Shown: positions 33,458 to 42,919, counted from the stretch's first letter. The stretch: 55,507 nucleotides of DNA from JBCCQH01 sp039024435 (GCA_039024435.1 JBCCQH010000040.1:1-55507), one strand, 5' to 3'. The notes: generated by a model not told the origin, from the sequence alone. Translations and numbers: made by a program.

Positions 33458-34288
33458 TTATTTTTTGCGTTTTTTCTTACTAATGATCAAGCGGCTGCTG
33501 TACTTCTTCTTGTTCCGGGTCCGGTAACCTTTGGCCGGCAAACCTTTTCGAGAACGCGGATGACCGCCCGAAGCACGCCCTTCGCCACCCCCCATTGGGT
33601 GATCGACCGGGTTCATCACGACCCCGCGCGTCCGGGGACGACGTCCCAGCCAACGCTTGCGGCCTGCTTTGCCCAAGGTCAAATTCATGTGAGTGGCGTT
33701 GCCCACCGAACCGATGGTTGCTTTGCAATCGCCCAGCACCATGCGCGATTCACCGGAAGGCAACCGCAGACTCACGTACTTGCCTTCCCGTCCGAGAATC
33801 TGCGCGTATGAGCCAGCGCTGCGGCAGATTGCTCCGCCCTTGCCCGGGTGCAATTCGATATTGTGAACGATGGTACCCAGCGGGATCTCTCGCAATTTCT
33901 TGCAGTTCCCCACCTGGGGATCAGCCGTCGAACCGGACATCAATTTCGCACCGACCTTGAGGTTGTCCGGAGCGAGGATGTAGCGCTTTTCCCCATCGGC
34001 ATAAAAAAGCAGCGCAATCCGTGCGGTACGATTCGGATCGTACTCGATTGCATGAACAACTGCCGGAATGCCGTCTTTATTGCGCTTGAAGTCGATTTGG
34101 CGGTAGCGCTGTTTGTGTCCCCCCCCGAGGTAGCGCATCGTCATTTTACCGGAGTTGTTGCGACCGCCCGAGCGGCTTTTCCCTTTGGTAAGGGATTTTT
34201 CCGGCGTAGACTTAGTCACCTCCGCGAAATCGGAAACGCTCATGAAGCGCTGTCCGGGTGTGGTTGGATTTAATTTTCTAATTCCCAT
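33458..34288 (-). CDS. rplB: 50S ribosomal protein L2
   Basis: 276 aa. Conserved core GRNNSGKMTMRYLGGGHKQR and the C-terminal VVMNPVDHPMGGGEGRASGG, containing the His implicated in the peptidyl-transferase centre. Confidence 0.98.
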   Translation of the reverse strand: MGIRKLNPTTPGQRFMSVSDFAEVTKSTPEKSLTKGKSRSGGRNNSGKMTMRYLGGGHKQRYRQIDFKRNKDGIPAVVHAIEYDPNRTARIALLFYADGEKRYILAPDNLKVGAKLMSGSTADPQVGNCKKLREIPLGTIVHNIELHPGKGGAICRSAGSYAQILGREGKYVSLRLPSGESRMVLGDCKATIGSVGNATHMNLTLGKAGRKRWLGRRPRTRGVVMNPVDHPMGGGEGRASGGHPRSRKGLPAKGYRTRNKKKYSSRLIISKKKRKK

Positions 34289-34306
34289 CGTTCCGCAGTT
34301 TTCTGC

Positions 34307-34609
34307 TTAGATATTCTTGTAGAAATCGATTTCATCCCCTTCTACCAATGAGACGACTGCCTTCTTGTAGTTGGGAGACTTCCCGGTGATGTATCCGGCG
34401 CGGGTGTAGCGATTGCGCATTTTTCCCTGGACGATCATGGTGCGCACACCTCGGACCGTCACGTCGTACATCTCCTCGACCTCGCGCTTGATCTGAGGCT
34501 TGGTAGCCTTCATATCGACCTTGAATGCGTATTGATTGTACTTAGTGCTCGGGCGCTCGTTGAGCACCGTCATTTTTTCCGATACAAGTGGTTTCTTCAG
34601 AACACTCAT
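34307..34609 (-). CDS. rplW: 50S ribosomal protein L23
   Basis: 100 aa; LKKPLVSEKMTVLNERPSTK and YAFKVDMKATKPQIKREVEE are typical. It is the docking site for trigger factor and SRP at the tunnel exit. Confidence 0.96.
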   Translation of the reverse strand: MSVLKKPLVSEKMTVLNERPSTKYNQYAFKVDMKATKPQIKREVEEMYDVTVRGVRTMIVQGKMRNRYTRAGYITGKSPNYKKAVVSLVEGDEIDFYKNI

Positions 34610-34613
34610 GGTC

Positions 34614-35240
34614 TTAAGATAATTGCTGTTCGATTTTTTCTACGGCACCTTCACAGATCAACAAGTGGTCCGCATTGAGGATGTCGTAGGTATTCAGGTC
34701 TTCGGCCCGAACAACCTGGGCTTTCGGCAGGTTGCGACCAGAGAGGTAAACGTTTTTGCTGTACTCGGGCAGTACGACCAAGACCTTGGTCTCATTGGCT
34801 TTCAGAGCCGACAAAATCGACTTGAAGTTTTTCGTTTTAGGAGCATCCATGCTCAGATTTTCCAGGATCGTGATCTGGTTATCCTGAGCTTTATAGGTCA
34901 ATGCACTGCGGCGTGCGAGGCGCTTGACTTTTTTGTTCAGCTTAAACCCGTAATCGCGTGGTCGGGGACCAAATGCCCGGCCACCGTGGCGCCAGATCGG
35001 AGAACGCTTGTGGCCCGGACGGGCGTTTCCTGTACCCTTCTGGCGATACGGCTTCTTCTTCGAACCGCTTACTTCGCCACGTTCTTTTGCCTTGTGGGTT
35101 CCCTGGCGGCCATTGGCGAGAATCTGGCGCACATCCTGGTAGATGGCGTGATCACTGGGCGTTACCCCGAAGACCTCATCGCGGAGGGTCACCGTACGAC
35201 CGGTTTCTGCGCCTTGTGTATTTAATACAGCTAATTCCAT
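34614..35240 (-). CDS. rplD: 50S ribosomal protein L4
   Basis: 208 aa. The loop QGTHKAKERGEVSGSKKKPY-RQKGTGNARPG region reaches the exit tunnel. In model bacteria L4 represses its own S10 operon; no leader structure was resolved here. Confidence 0.97.
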   Translation of the reverse strand: MELAVLNTQGAETGRTVTLRDEVFGVTPSDHAIYQDVRQILANGRQGTHKAKERGEVSGSKKKPYRQKGTGNARPGHKRSPIWRHGGRAFGPRPRDYGFKLNKKVKRLARRSALTYKAQDNQITILENLSMDAPKTKNFKSILSALKANETKVLVVLPEYSKNVYLSGRNLPKAQVVRAEDLNTYDILNADHLLICEGAVEKIEQQLS

Positions 35241-35242
35241 GA

Positions 35243-35920
35243 TTACTTCTCGATAAAAATGTAAGCGCCTTTGTGCCCGGGAACTGCGCCGGCAACCACA
35301 ACGAGGTTCTTTTCCGGAACCACTTTGAGGATGCGCAGGTTGGTCACTTTTACCCGTTCGTTGCCGGTTTGGCCGGCCATCCGCATACCTTTAAATACGC
35401 GGGACGGAGTAGAACCTGGACCCAATGAACCTGGAGCACGGCCTCGATTGTGCTGGCCGTGCGTCTGGCCACCCACACCACGGAAGCCGTGGCGCTTGAC
35501 TACCCCCTGGAAGCCTTTGCCCTTGCTGGTACCGATCACGTCGACAAATTCTCCGGGACGGAAAATACTCGCGTCAACGCTATCGCCGAGTTTCAGAGCT
35601 TCGCCCTCCTCTTCTTCGTAAGTAACTCCCTCGGCGCCTTCGACGCGCTTGTAGGTCACCGGTACAAAGGTGGGGGTTTCCCAAAGAACGTGCTTTGGCG
35701 AGGTTGCGGCTTTGCTGAAATGTCCTTTCAGGGCTGCCGATGTGTTTTTCTCTTTGCGGTCACCGTACCCAAATTGAACGGCTTCGTAACCATCCGAATC
35801 CTCGGTTTTGATCTGCGTGACGACGCAGGGCCCAACCTCCAGTACGGTACATGGGAACTGTTTGCGATTGTCGTCGTAGACACTCGTCATTCCCACTTTC
35901 TTTCCTATCAAACCTGCCAT
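35243..35920 (-). CDS. rplC: 50S ribosomal protein L3
   Basis: 225 aa. MAGLIGKKVGMTSVYDDN start and GQTHGQHNRGRAPGSLGPGS with the Gln that is methylated in E. coli by PrmB. Longer than some homologues through a GAEGVTYEEEEGEALKLG insert at about 95. Confidence 0.97.
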   Translation of the reverse strand: MAGLIGKKVGMTSVYDDNRKQFPCTVLEVGPCVVTQIKTEDSDGYEAVQFGYGDRKEKNTSAALKGHFSKAATSPKHVLWETPTFVPVTYKRVEGAEGVTYEEEEGEALKLGDSVDASIFRPGEFVDVIGTSKGKGFQGVVKRHGFRGVGGQTHGQHNRGRAPGSLGPGSTPSRVFKGMRMAGQTGNERVKVTNLRILKVVPEKNLVVVAGAVPGHKGAYIFIEK

Positions 35921-35945
35921 GGCCTGTATCTCTCTTTAATATTGA

Positions 35946-36251
35946 TCAAACTTTAATCTCGACATCAACACCGCTCGGCAATTCAAGCTTCATCAGGACA
36001 TCTACTGTCTTGGAACTCGTGCTGAAAATGTCGATCAGGCGCTTGTAAGAGCATACCTGAAATTGTTCACGCGATTTTTTGTTCACGTGAGGAGAACGAT
36101 TGACCGTGATGATATTCTTATCGGTCGGCAGAGGAATCGGACCGCTTACGACTGCACCGGTGGTTTTCACCGTGCGTACGATCTTTTCCGCTGATTTATC
36201 CACCAGGTTGTGATCGTAAGACTTCAGTTTGATTCTGATCTTCTGATTCAT
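35946..36251 (-). CDS. rpsJ: 30S ribosomal protein S10
   Basis: 101 aa, MNQKIRIKLKSYDHNLVDKS start, with the VVSGPIPLPTDKNIITVNRS core. Directly follows fusA; tuf is not between them. Confidence 0.97.
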   Translation of the reverse strand: MNQKIRIKLKSYDHNLVDKSAEKIVRTVKTTGAVVSGPIPLPTDKNIITVNRSPHVNKKSREQFQVCSYKRLIDIFSTSSKTVDVLMKLELPSGVDVEIKV

Positions 36252-36264
36252 GCGCTTAATGATA

Positions 36265-38373
36265 TTATGCTTTGGCGGCTACGCCTCTGATTTTCGTGAT
36301 AATGTCTTCCTGAATGCTCCGGGGCGTGGGCGCATAGTGCGAAAACTGCATCGTAGAAGCAGCCCGCCCCGAGGTGATGGTACGCAAAGCAGTTACGTAG
36401 CCAAACATTTCCGAAAGCGGAACTTTAGCCTTGACCACCCGGTCAATTCCCCGTGCGTCCATGCCTTCAATCTGGCCTCGCCGCTTGTTGAGGTCCCCGA
36501 CAACGGGGCCCATCGACTCTTCCGGGGTCACGACCTCCACCGCCATAACTGGCTCAAGGATGATCGCTCCCGCCCGCTTCGATGCATTCCGGAATGCCAT
36601 CCGGCCGGCCAATTCGAAGGAAAGCTGATCGGAGTCGACATCGTGGAAACTGCCAAAGAAAAGCCGTGCCCGAACTCCACTCATCGGAAATCCCGCCAGG
36701 ACACCTTCGTCCATCGCGGAGCGAATGCCTTTTTCGACCGACGGAATGTATTCCTTGGGAATCGATCCGCCTTTGATTTGATCCACAAATTCCAGGTGAG
36801 CATCGTTGGCTTCGGCCGGTCCAAATTCGACGTGGACATCGGCAAACTTACCGCGACCACCCGTTTGCTTCTTGTACACCTCGCGGTGCTCGATATTCTT
36901 GGTAATGGCTTCCCGGTAAGCCACCTGCGGAGCACCTTGATTGACTTCCACTTTGAATTCGCGACGCAGACGGTCGACGATAATTTCTAAGTGCAACTCG
37001 CCCATGCCCGAGATGATTGTTTGGCCCGACTCTTCGTCGGTACGTACCTGGAAAGTCGGATCTTCCTCCGCAAGCTTGACCAGGCCCGTTGTGAGCTTGT
37101 CTCCGTCGGCCGTGGTTTTCGGCTCGACCGCTAACGAGATCACCGGCTCGGGGAAAGTCATTTCTTCCAGAATAATCTGGTTGCTGACATCACAGAGTGT
37201 GTCCCCAGTCTTAATTTCTTTGAACCCGACGGCGGCGGCGATATCGCCCGCTTCCACCCGGGAAATTTGCTCTTGTTTGTTGGCGTGCATCTGCAAGATC
37301 CGCGAGATGCGCTCCTTCCTCCCAGAACGGGTGTTCATGACATAAGATCCTCCGTCCAGTTTGCCCGAATAGACGCGGAAGAAGGCGAGGCGCCCTACGT
37401 AGGGGTCAGTCATGATTTTGAAGGCCAAAGCCGCAAACGGCTCGGTCGTATCCGCCCGGCGGATGAGCGTGTCGCCCGTTTTCGGATGGGTACCTTCCAC
37501 TGCCGGTACATCCAGCGGTGAGGGCAAGAACTGGCAAACCGCATTCAGCAAGGTTTGCACCCCTTTATTTTTAAAAGCAGAACCGCACATCATCGGCGTG
37601 ATCGACATGTCAATCGTGGCCGCACGGATCGCCGCTACCATTTCTTCTTTGGTAATCGAATCGGGATCTTCGAAGTATTTTTCGAGCAGAGCATCATCGT
37701 ATTCAGCGATGGCCTCTACGAGTTTGGTCCGCCATTCTTCCACTTCGTCAACCAGATCGTCGGGAATCGGCACTTCCTCAAAGGTCATGCCCATATCATC
37801 CTCATTCCAGATGATGGCTCGGTTCTCAATCAAGTCTACCACGCCGCGGAAGGTATCTTCGGCACCAATCGGTACTTGCAGCGGCACCGGATTGCCCGCG
37901 AGCCGTTCGTCGACCTGACGCACAACCTCAAAAAAATCAGAACCCGGACGATCCATTTTATTTACGAATCCAATCCGGGGCACTTTGTATTTGGTTGCTT
38001 GGCGCCAAACCGTCTCTGACTGAGGTTCCACACCGCCCACCGAACAAAACAAGGCAATGGTTCCGTCGAGGACGCGCAGGGATCGTTCTACCTCTACGGT
38101 GAAGTCCACGTGGCCGGGCGTATCGATAATGTTTACCCGGAATTGCTTGTCATTAAAGTTCCAGAAGGTCGTCGTAGCGGCCGAGGTAATGGTAATGCCC
38201 CGCTCTTGCTCCTGCTCCATCCAGTCCATGGTGGCGGCACCATCGTGTACTTCCCCAATCCGGTGAACAATACCGGTGTAGTACAGGATACGCTCGGTGG
38301 TGGTAGTCTTGCCCGCATCGATGTGGGCCATGATACCAATGTTGCGCGTATGTTTCAGATCTACTTTTGCCAT
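36265..38373 (-). CDS. fusA: Elongation factor G
   Basis: 702 aa, full length. GTPase motifs AHIDAGKTTTTERIL (P-loop), DTPGHVDFTVEVERSL and NKMDRPG; domain IV carries the RGKFADVHVEF type stretch and domain V ends with SHYAPTPRSIQEDII. Moves tRNAs and mRNA after each peptide bond. Located between rpsG and rpsJ. Confidence 0.98.
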   Translation of the reverse strand: MAKVDLKHTRNIGIMAHIDAGKTTTTERILYYTGIVHRIGEVHDGAATMDWMEQEQERGITITSAATTTFWNFNDKQFRVNIIDTPGHVDFTVEVERSLRVLDGTIALFCSVGGVEPQSETVWRQATKYKVPRIGFVNKMDRPGSDFFEVVRQVDERLAGNPVPLQVPIGAEDTFRGVVDLIENRAIIWNEDDMGMTFEEVPIPDDLVDEVEEWRTKLVEAIAEYDDALLEKYFEDPDSITKEEMVAAIRAATIDMSITPMMCGSAFKNKGVQTLLNAVCQFLPSPLDVPAVEGTHPKTGDTLIRRADTTEPFAALAFKIMTDPYVGRLAFFRVYSGKLDGGSYVMNTRSGRKERISRILQMHANKQEQISRVEAGDIAAAVGFKEIKTGDTLCDVSNQIILEEMTFPEPVISLAVEPKTTADGDKLTTGLVKLAEEDPTFQVRTDEESGQTIISGMGELHLEIIVDRLRREFKVEVNQGAPQVAYREAITKNIEHREVYKKQTGGRGKFADVHVEFGPAEANDAHLEFVDQIKGGSIPKEYIPSVEKGIRSAMDEGVLAGFPMSGVRARLFFGSFHDVDSDQLSFELAGRMAFRNASKRAGAIILEPVMAVEVVTPEESMGPVVGDLNKRRGQIEGMDARGIDRVVKAKVPLSEMFGYVTALRTITSGRAASTMQFSHYAPTPRSIQEDIITKIRGVAAKA

Positions 38374-38446
38374 TGCTTTAGAAGACTAATAGTGAAGTTG
38401 ATATTCTAATTTGGCTCGGTTTAAGAATCTTGGGTTTAGCAGAGAA

Positions 38447-38914
38447 TCAGAATCTAAAATGAGAGAACGCTTTGTTGGCTTCCGCCATCCGGTGCGTATC
38501 TTCTTTCCGTTTGACCGCACCGCCTTCTCCACGAGAAGCGGCGATCAACTCGCCCGCGAGTTTTTCTTTCATTGATTTTTCCCCGCGACGACGCGTGAAG
38601 AAGATCATCCATTTGATACCCATGGAAACCCGACGGCTCGGTCGAACTTCACTCGGGACCTGGAAGGTAGAACCACCGACACGACGGCTTCGAACTTCCA
38701 CTACCGGCATTACATTCTCGAGCGCCCGCTCGAATACTTCCATGCCGTTTTCATTCGTACGCTTTTCGATGATTTCAAGCGCATCATAGAAGATCTGGTA
38801 GGCCAGGTTCTTCTTTCCGCTCATCATCATGTTGTTGACGAAGCGGGAGACCATCTCACTGCCGAACTTGGGATCCGGAAGTACTTGGCGTCGTTTTGCT
38901 CTACCTTTTCTCAT
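38447..38914 (-). CDS. rpsG: 30S ribosomal protein S7
   Basis: 155 aa, MRKGRAKRRQVLPDPKFGSE start and GSTFQVPSEVRPSRRVSMG (S7 signature). Nucleates 30S head assembly. A 72-base gap follows before fusA. Confidence 0.97.
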   Translation of the reverse strand: MRKGRAKRRQVLPDPKFGSEMVSRFVNNMMMSGKKNLAYQIFYDALEIIEKRTNENGMEVFERALENVMPVVEVRSRRVGGSTFQVPSEVRPSRRVSMGIKWMIFFTRRRGEKSMKEKLAGELIAASRGEGGAVKRKEDTHRMAEANKAFSHFRF

Positions 38915-38976
38915 AAATACTTGCTAACAATTGATTCTAAAACACTGTATGTTTACCTGTACTACTTTCGACTGCG

Positions 38977-39348
38977 TTACTTGGGCCGCTTCGTCCCGTA
39001 CTTAGACCGGCTTTTCCTGCGGTCCTTTACGCCAGCAGTATCGAGCGATCCCCGCACGAGGTGATACCGCACCCCCGGAAGGTCTTTTACTCGACCACCC
39101 CGCACCAGCACGATGGAGTGCTCTTGGAGGTTGTGGCCTTCACCAGGAATGTAGGCGATGATCTCATATCCGTTCACGAGTTTCACCTTTGCCACTTTGC
39201 GCAAAGCCGAGTTCGGCTTCTTGGGAGTGGTAGTGTACACTCTAGTACACACCCCTCTTTTCTGCGGGCACGATTCCAGTGCACGTGATTTACTCTTCTT
39301 TTTCTGCGTAGAACGTCCTTTCCGGACTAACTGCTGTATCGTAGGCAT
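38977..39348 (-). CDS. rpsL: 30S ribosomal protein S12
   Basis: 123 aa and first gene of the cluster. TTPKKPNSALRKVAKV has Lys43 and RGGRVKDLPGVRYH has Lys88, the residues that change in streptomycin-resistant mutants; both are wild type. Asp89, the usual RimO methylthiolation site, is present. Expressed from the promoter at 39377-39408. Confidence 0.98.
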   Translation of the reverse strand: MPTIQQLVRKGRSTQKKKSKSRALESCPQKRGVCTRVYTTTPKKPNSALRKVAKVKLVNGYEIIAYIPGEGHNLQEHSIVLVRGGRVKDLPGVRYHLVRGSLDTAGVKDRRKSRSKYGTKRPK

Positions 39349-39376
39349 AAATTTACCTTATTTTTTAAGCGAGTTG

Positions 39377-39408
39377 CAAAATTAGCATTTCGCGCGATAC
39401 CAATCAAG
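39377..39408 (-). promoter_or_regulatory. Promoter of the str-S10-spc-alpha ribosomal cluster
   Basis: The minus strand reads CTTG (39408-39405), 20 bases, then TAATTTTG (39384-39377), the Bacteroidota -33/-7 arrangement. The -7 box is 29 bases before the rpsL ATG, so the leader is short. Confidence 0.75.
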
Positions 39409-39503
39409 ATGTCGAACCTTTTTTTCAACATTTGTATCAACAAACATTCTGTGCAAAACGGATCGTCTCTCGATTGACCGATTTTTACCTTATTTGAATC
39501 GAA

Positions 39504-40385
39504 ATGATTCGCGACTCATCCCCGAAAAGCCATTCGATTTTAGGGAGTGCAAAGGTACTCGTTTCCCGGTTAAACTCAAAGTTTTCCGAAAGAGAATCCC
39601 GCAACCTCAGTAAAATTCTTGCCGAACATGTTGCGAATCGTCCCTGGAGCCGAATTATGCTCGATCCTGATCTTACCTTTACCCCCGAACAGTACGAGAC
39701 TTGGCAGTCTTTTGCCGCCCGCCTGCTCAACGGAGAACCCCTCCAATACGTAACCGGGCGCGCCTGGTTTGGGGGGCTTTCTCTGGTCGTCGGACCGGGA
39801 GTACTCATTCCTCGCCCGGAGACCGAAGAACTGGTCGAATGGATCACAAGCATCCACTCCCAAGCCACCAATCTTCTCGACGTGGGAACCGGGAGTGGCT
39901 GCATCGCGATCAGTTTGGCTCGGGCACTGCCCCAGGCCCGCGTCACCGGAATCGAATTCAGTGCCGCGGCCCTGCATTACGCCCGGATAAATGTCGCAGA
40001 ACACGCTCCCCAGGTGGCCCTGCATCAAGCCGATATCTTCCAAATCCAGCTCGACCGCTACGCCGAACTCGATGTTGTGGTTTCAAATCCGCCTTATGTT
40101 TTGGAGTCAGACCGGGCCGACATGGCGCCCCAAGTCCTAGAGTACGAACCGGAACTGGCGCTCTTTGTTTCCGACCAGAATCCTTTTCCTTATTATCGGG
40201 CCATTGCCGAACGGGCGATGCACTGGCTACATCCCGGAGGCTGGCTGTACTTCGAGGCCCACGCCAAGCTGACCCAAGGAGTGGCCCAGGTGCTCCGAGC
40301 ACAAGGTTTCGGGGCGGTCAGCATCAAAATCGACCTGAATGGTCACCACCGCATGGTGCGGGGACAACGGCCCATCGGACGCTAA
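39504..40385 (+). CDS. prmC: Release factor glutamine N5-methyltransferase
   Basis: 293 aa. The N-terminal helical RF-recognition domain (about 10-85, ending GEPLQYVTG) supports the first ATG. The Rossmann domain has LLDVGTGSGCIAISLA for AdoMet and the catalytic NPPY at 195-198. It methylates the GGQ glutamine of RF1/RF2; RF1 is encoded at 4524-5597. Divergent from rpsL. Confidence 0.95.
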   Translation: MIRDSSPKSHSILGSAKVLVSRLNSKFSERESRNLSKILAEHVANRPWSRIMLDPDLTFTPEQYETWQSFAARLLNGEPLQYVTGRAWFGGLSLVVGPGVLIPRPETEELVEWITSIHSQATNLLDVGTGSGCIAISLARALPQARVTGIEFSAAALHYARINVAEHAPQVALHQADIFQIQLDRYAELDVVVSNPPYVLESDRADMAPQVLEYEPELALFVSDQNPFPYYRAIAERAMHWLHPGGWLYFEAHAKLTQGVAQVLRAQGFGAVSIKIDLNGHHRMVRGQRPIGR

Positions 40386-40661
40386 CGACACCTTATATAT
40401 ACAAACGAGAGAAACTGCAATATTTGTAAGCATCTGTATTGGGGAAGGGCGTCGTTCTAACGCAAAAAATTCCACAGAAGAAAAAAACTTTTTTTCAATT
40501 CCCCCCCAAAGTCGGATATTTCGATATTTCAACATTCTTTTCTCCAAAAGTAATTGCGCAGATCTTACATAGAGTGAACCTCGTACCCAAAATCGCGTAT
40601 CTTTAAGTGTCACTCAACAATAGAAGTATACCAACTACACAGAACCAAACACCTTACGGAA

Positions 40662-41183
40662 ATGTATTTTTATAACAAGATTACCAAACCTTGCACTTAC
40701 TTGTTTATTGCTTTTTTCTTAACCGCAAACCTGAGCTTCGCCGGTCAACTCGGCGGCCCAAGCCAACAAGACATTGCTAAGTTCAACCAAGCACTTGACG
40801 CTTATGACCAAGGCTTTCAATCGGTTATGGGGGTGTGGCAGATCATCGAATATGATCTCAGCAGCGGCGCTGCTCCTACCTCCGAAAACAAGCAACAACT
40901 GCAATACGTCATCAACACCCTCGGGAGTATGACCAGCGATCTCGACGCCCTCGCTTCGGCAGCAAAACCACTTGATAATCAACAGATTGTTTCGGACATC
41001 TCGAAGATGAACCAAGCCCACTACGGCGCAATTGCCTCGGCAAAAACCCTGCTTTCCGGCATCCAGAAATCTGGGCAGGTCGACTATCAGGCGGTCGCAA
41101 GTACATCCAGCGATCTCAGCTCCCTCGAACGGCTGATCGATTGCATCCGGCGCGAAATTCAAGTGATCACCGGCGGTAAATAA
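40662..41183 (+). CDS. Exported helical protein of unknown function
   Basis: 173 aa. Signal peptide MYFYNKITKPCTYLFIAFFL then TANLSFA. The mature part is entirely helical (a four-helix-bundle look) and rich in Gln/Ser/Ala, with a lone Cys near the end (LIDCIRREIQ). No family recognised. The 276 bases upstream are AT-rich, with TATCTTTA (7/8 to the -7 box) about 60 bases before the ATG; base use is more AT-rich than its neighbours. Confidence 0.7.
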   Translation: MYFYNKITKPCTYLFIAFFLTANLSFAGQLGGPSQQDIAKFNQALDAYDQGFQSVMGVWQIIEYDLSSGAAPTSENKQQLQYVINTLGSMTSDLDALASAAKPLDNQQIVSDISKMNQAHYGAIASAKTLLSGIQKSGQVDYQAVASTSSDLSSLERLIDCIRREIQVITGGK

Positions 41184-41321
41184 TCCCCCTGTATCAGGCA
41201 ATTGGCACGGCAAAGCGTGCCGCAAATAACGAGAAAAAAACAACTGCGGTCGCGGAATGGCATTACCATGTCTTCCGCGGCCGATATTTGCTTGCAGAAT
41301 AATAGGCCGATTTCTACCGAT

Positions 41322-42224
41322 TCAATTGCGGGGATGGAAGGTCCGGTGTACCTCTTTTAGGTAATCCCGGTCCAGGTGGAGATAAATTTCCGTAGTGGTA
41401 ATGGACTCGTGCCCAAGCATTTCCTGAACCGCGCGCAGATCAGCTCCCCCTTCGATCAGGTGCGTCGCAAATGAATGCCGAAATGTATGCGGACTCACGG
41501 TTTTTTCGATTTTGGCCATCCGGGATAAGTCCTTGATGATCAGGAATACCATGTTCCGGGTGAGGCGCTTGCCCCGCCGATTGAGAAAAAGAATGTCCTC
41601 CTCTCCCCTTTTTGGTGACATGTGATTGCGCCAGTGCTCCTTGTACAACTGAATGTACTTCAAGGCGGAAGAACCGATCGGCACTAGGCGTTCCTTGCTC
41701 CCCTTCCCGATCACCCGAGCAAATCCCTCCTCGGCGTAGACCATGGCCTGCGGCAAATTGACCAGCTCACTGACCCGCAGCCCGCAGGAATAAAGCGTTT
41801 CGAGCATCGCCCGGTTGCGCAGCCCCAGATTTGTCCCCATATCCAATTGGGCAAACATGGCGTCGATCTCTTCCACGGTCAGGTAGACCGGCAACTTACG
41901 CGCCAGCCGCGGTGTGTCCAGCAATTCTGTGGGATCGACCTCAGTGTAGTCCTCTTGGACCAAGAAACCGTGAAAAGACCGCAAAGAAGAGAGGTTTCGC
42001 GCCAGGGAGCGCTCATTGAGAAAGGCATCGAAGGCGAGAAAATGGATGAACGCGCGGATGTCGTCCGTCTCGACCTTGAGTGGGCGACTGATCTGCCGTT
42101 GCTCCTCCATGTACCACCGGTAACGCTCTGTATCGTGCAGGTAATTGGTGCAGGTATGGGCCGAAAGCCCCCGTTCCACCCGGAGGTAGTCCTTGTATTC
42201 CCGCATGAGTATCTTCCAGTTCAC
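41322..42224 (-). CDS. xerD: Tyrosine recombinase, XerD type
   Basis: 300 aa, normal for XerC/D. The catalytic set is complete: Arg150 (CGLRVSEL), Lys174 (GKGSKERLVPIG), His246 and Arg249 (HTFRHSFATH), His272 (GHESITTTEIY) and Tyr281. The N-terminal SAM-like domain spans about 1-95. Probably resolves chromosome dimers at dif; there is no sign of a mobile element or att site beside it. Divergent from aroQ. Confidence 0.93.
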   Translation of the reverse strand: MNWKILMREYKDYLRVERGLSAHTCTNYLHDTERYRWYMEEQRQISRPLKVETDDIRAFIHFLAFDAFLNERSLARNLSSLRSFHGFLVQEDYTEVDPTELLDTPRLARKLPVYLTVEEIDAMFAQLDMGTNLGLRNRAMLETLYSCGLRVSELVNLPQAMVYAEEGFARVIGKGSKERLVPIGSSALKYIQLYKEHWRNHMSPKRGEEDILFLNRRGKRLTRNMVFLIIKDLSRMAKIEKTVSPHTFRHSFATHLIEGGADLRAVQEMLGHESITTTEIYLHLDRDYLKEVHRTFHPRN

Positions 42225-42327
42225 CGTACGCGATCAGATCAGTTTTTGTAATTTTACGCAACCCTGCGCACTCGTTTTCCACCAATGCACCGCCAACCGC
42301 AGGAAACGCACCAAAGAGACTACAATC

Positions 42328-42780
42328 ATGAAAATTCTCATCATCAACGGCCCCAATTTGAACATGCTGGGCCGCCGCGAAGATAAATTCTACGGCATAG
42401 AATCATTTGACAAGATCCTCGAACAATTGAAAGACAAGTTTCCCGAGCTGGAAATCGACTACTTCCAATCCAACGTAGAGGGGGAAATAGTCACCCGCAT
42501 TCAGCAACTCGCCGACGAAGACTACAAAGGGCTCCTCATCAACGCCGGAGCCTATTCCCACTACAGCCTGGCCATCCACGACGCTTTGTTGATTCCGCAG
42601 ATTCCCAAGATTGAAGTCCACCTGAGCAACATTTACCTCCGTGAAGAATTTCGCCGCAAGTCGGTTTTGACGCGTGCCTGCGACGGTATCATTGCCGGCC
42701 TCGGCAAGGAAAGCTACCGCCTGGCGCTCGAATATTTCCAACACAACCAAAGGAGCCGCATCGGATTTAACCGCAAATGA
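42328..42780 (+). CDS. aroQ: 3-dehydroquinate dehydratase, type II
   Basis: 150 aa from ATG 42328. Third step of the shikimate pathway (3-dehydroquinate to 3-dehydroshikimate). NGPNLNMLGRRE, FQSNVEGEIV, INAGAYSHYSLAIHDAL and EVHLSNIYLREEFRRKS are all present. The upstream in-frame extension to 42193 overlaps xerD and is rejected. Confidence 0.96.
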   Translation: MKILIINGPNLNMLGRREDKFYGIESFDKILEQLKDKFPELEIDYFQSNVEGEIVTRIQQLADEDYKGLLINAGAYSHYSLAIHDALLIPQIPKIEVHLSNIYLREEFRRKSVLTRACDGIIAGLGKESYRLALEYFQHNQRSRIGFNRK

Positions 42781-42891
42781 TTCCCGCTGGGAAAATCCGT
42801 GGGTGCCTTGGAGCTACGGTCCCGGTGCAGAAGCAAGGTTCTTGGGGTCACTCTTTTTTCATGGGTGCTTACGCGTTCCGAACGCGCCCAT

Positions 42892-42914
42892 TAAAAATTG
42901 GAAACTTTCCAATT
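42892..42914 (-). terminator. AT-rich terminator of the T9SS cargo gene
   Basis: AATTGGAAA-C-TTTCCAATT (42896-42914), perfect 9-base stem. On the minus strand it is followed by TTT and begins 6 bases after the stop at 42920. The ATTGGAAA arm is also seen in the 7135-7813 island. Confidence 0.5.
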
Positions 42915-42919
42915 GAAAA

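Noticed and set aside
41204..41221. Hairpin GGCACG-GCAAAG-CGTGCC after the 173-aa exported protein, and a second imperfect one at about 41247-41281
   Set aside because: No T-run follows on either strand and stems are short; possible terminators, but not supported enough to list.
41322..42224. Tyrosine recombinase as sign of an integrated mobile element
   Set aside because: Length and catalytic residues fit housekeeping XerD; no att repeats, tRNA or phage genes nearby.
42861..42891. ATGGGTGC...GCGTTC-C-GAACGC...CCCAT nested inverted repeat after aroQ
   Set aside because: Interrupted outer stem and no T-run; likely part of the intergenic repeat family, not a clear site.
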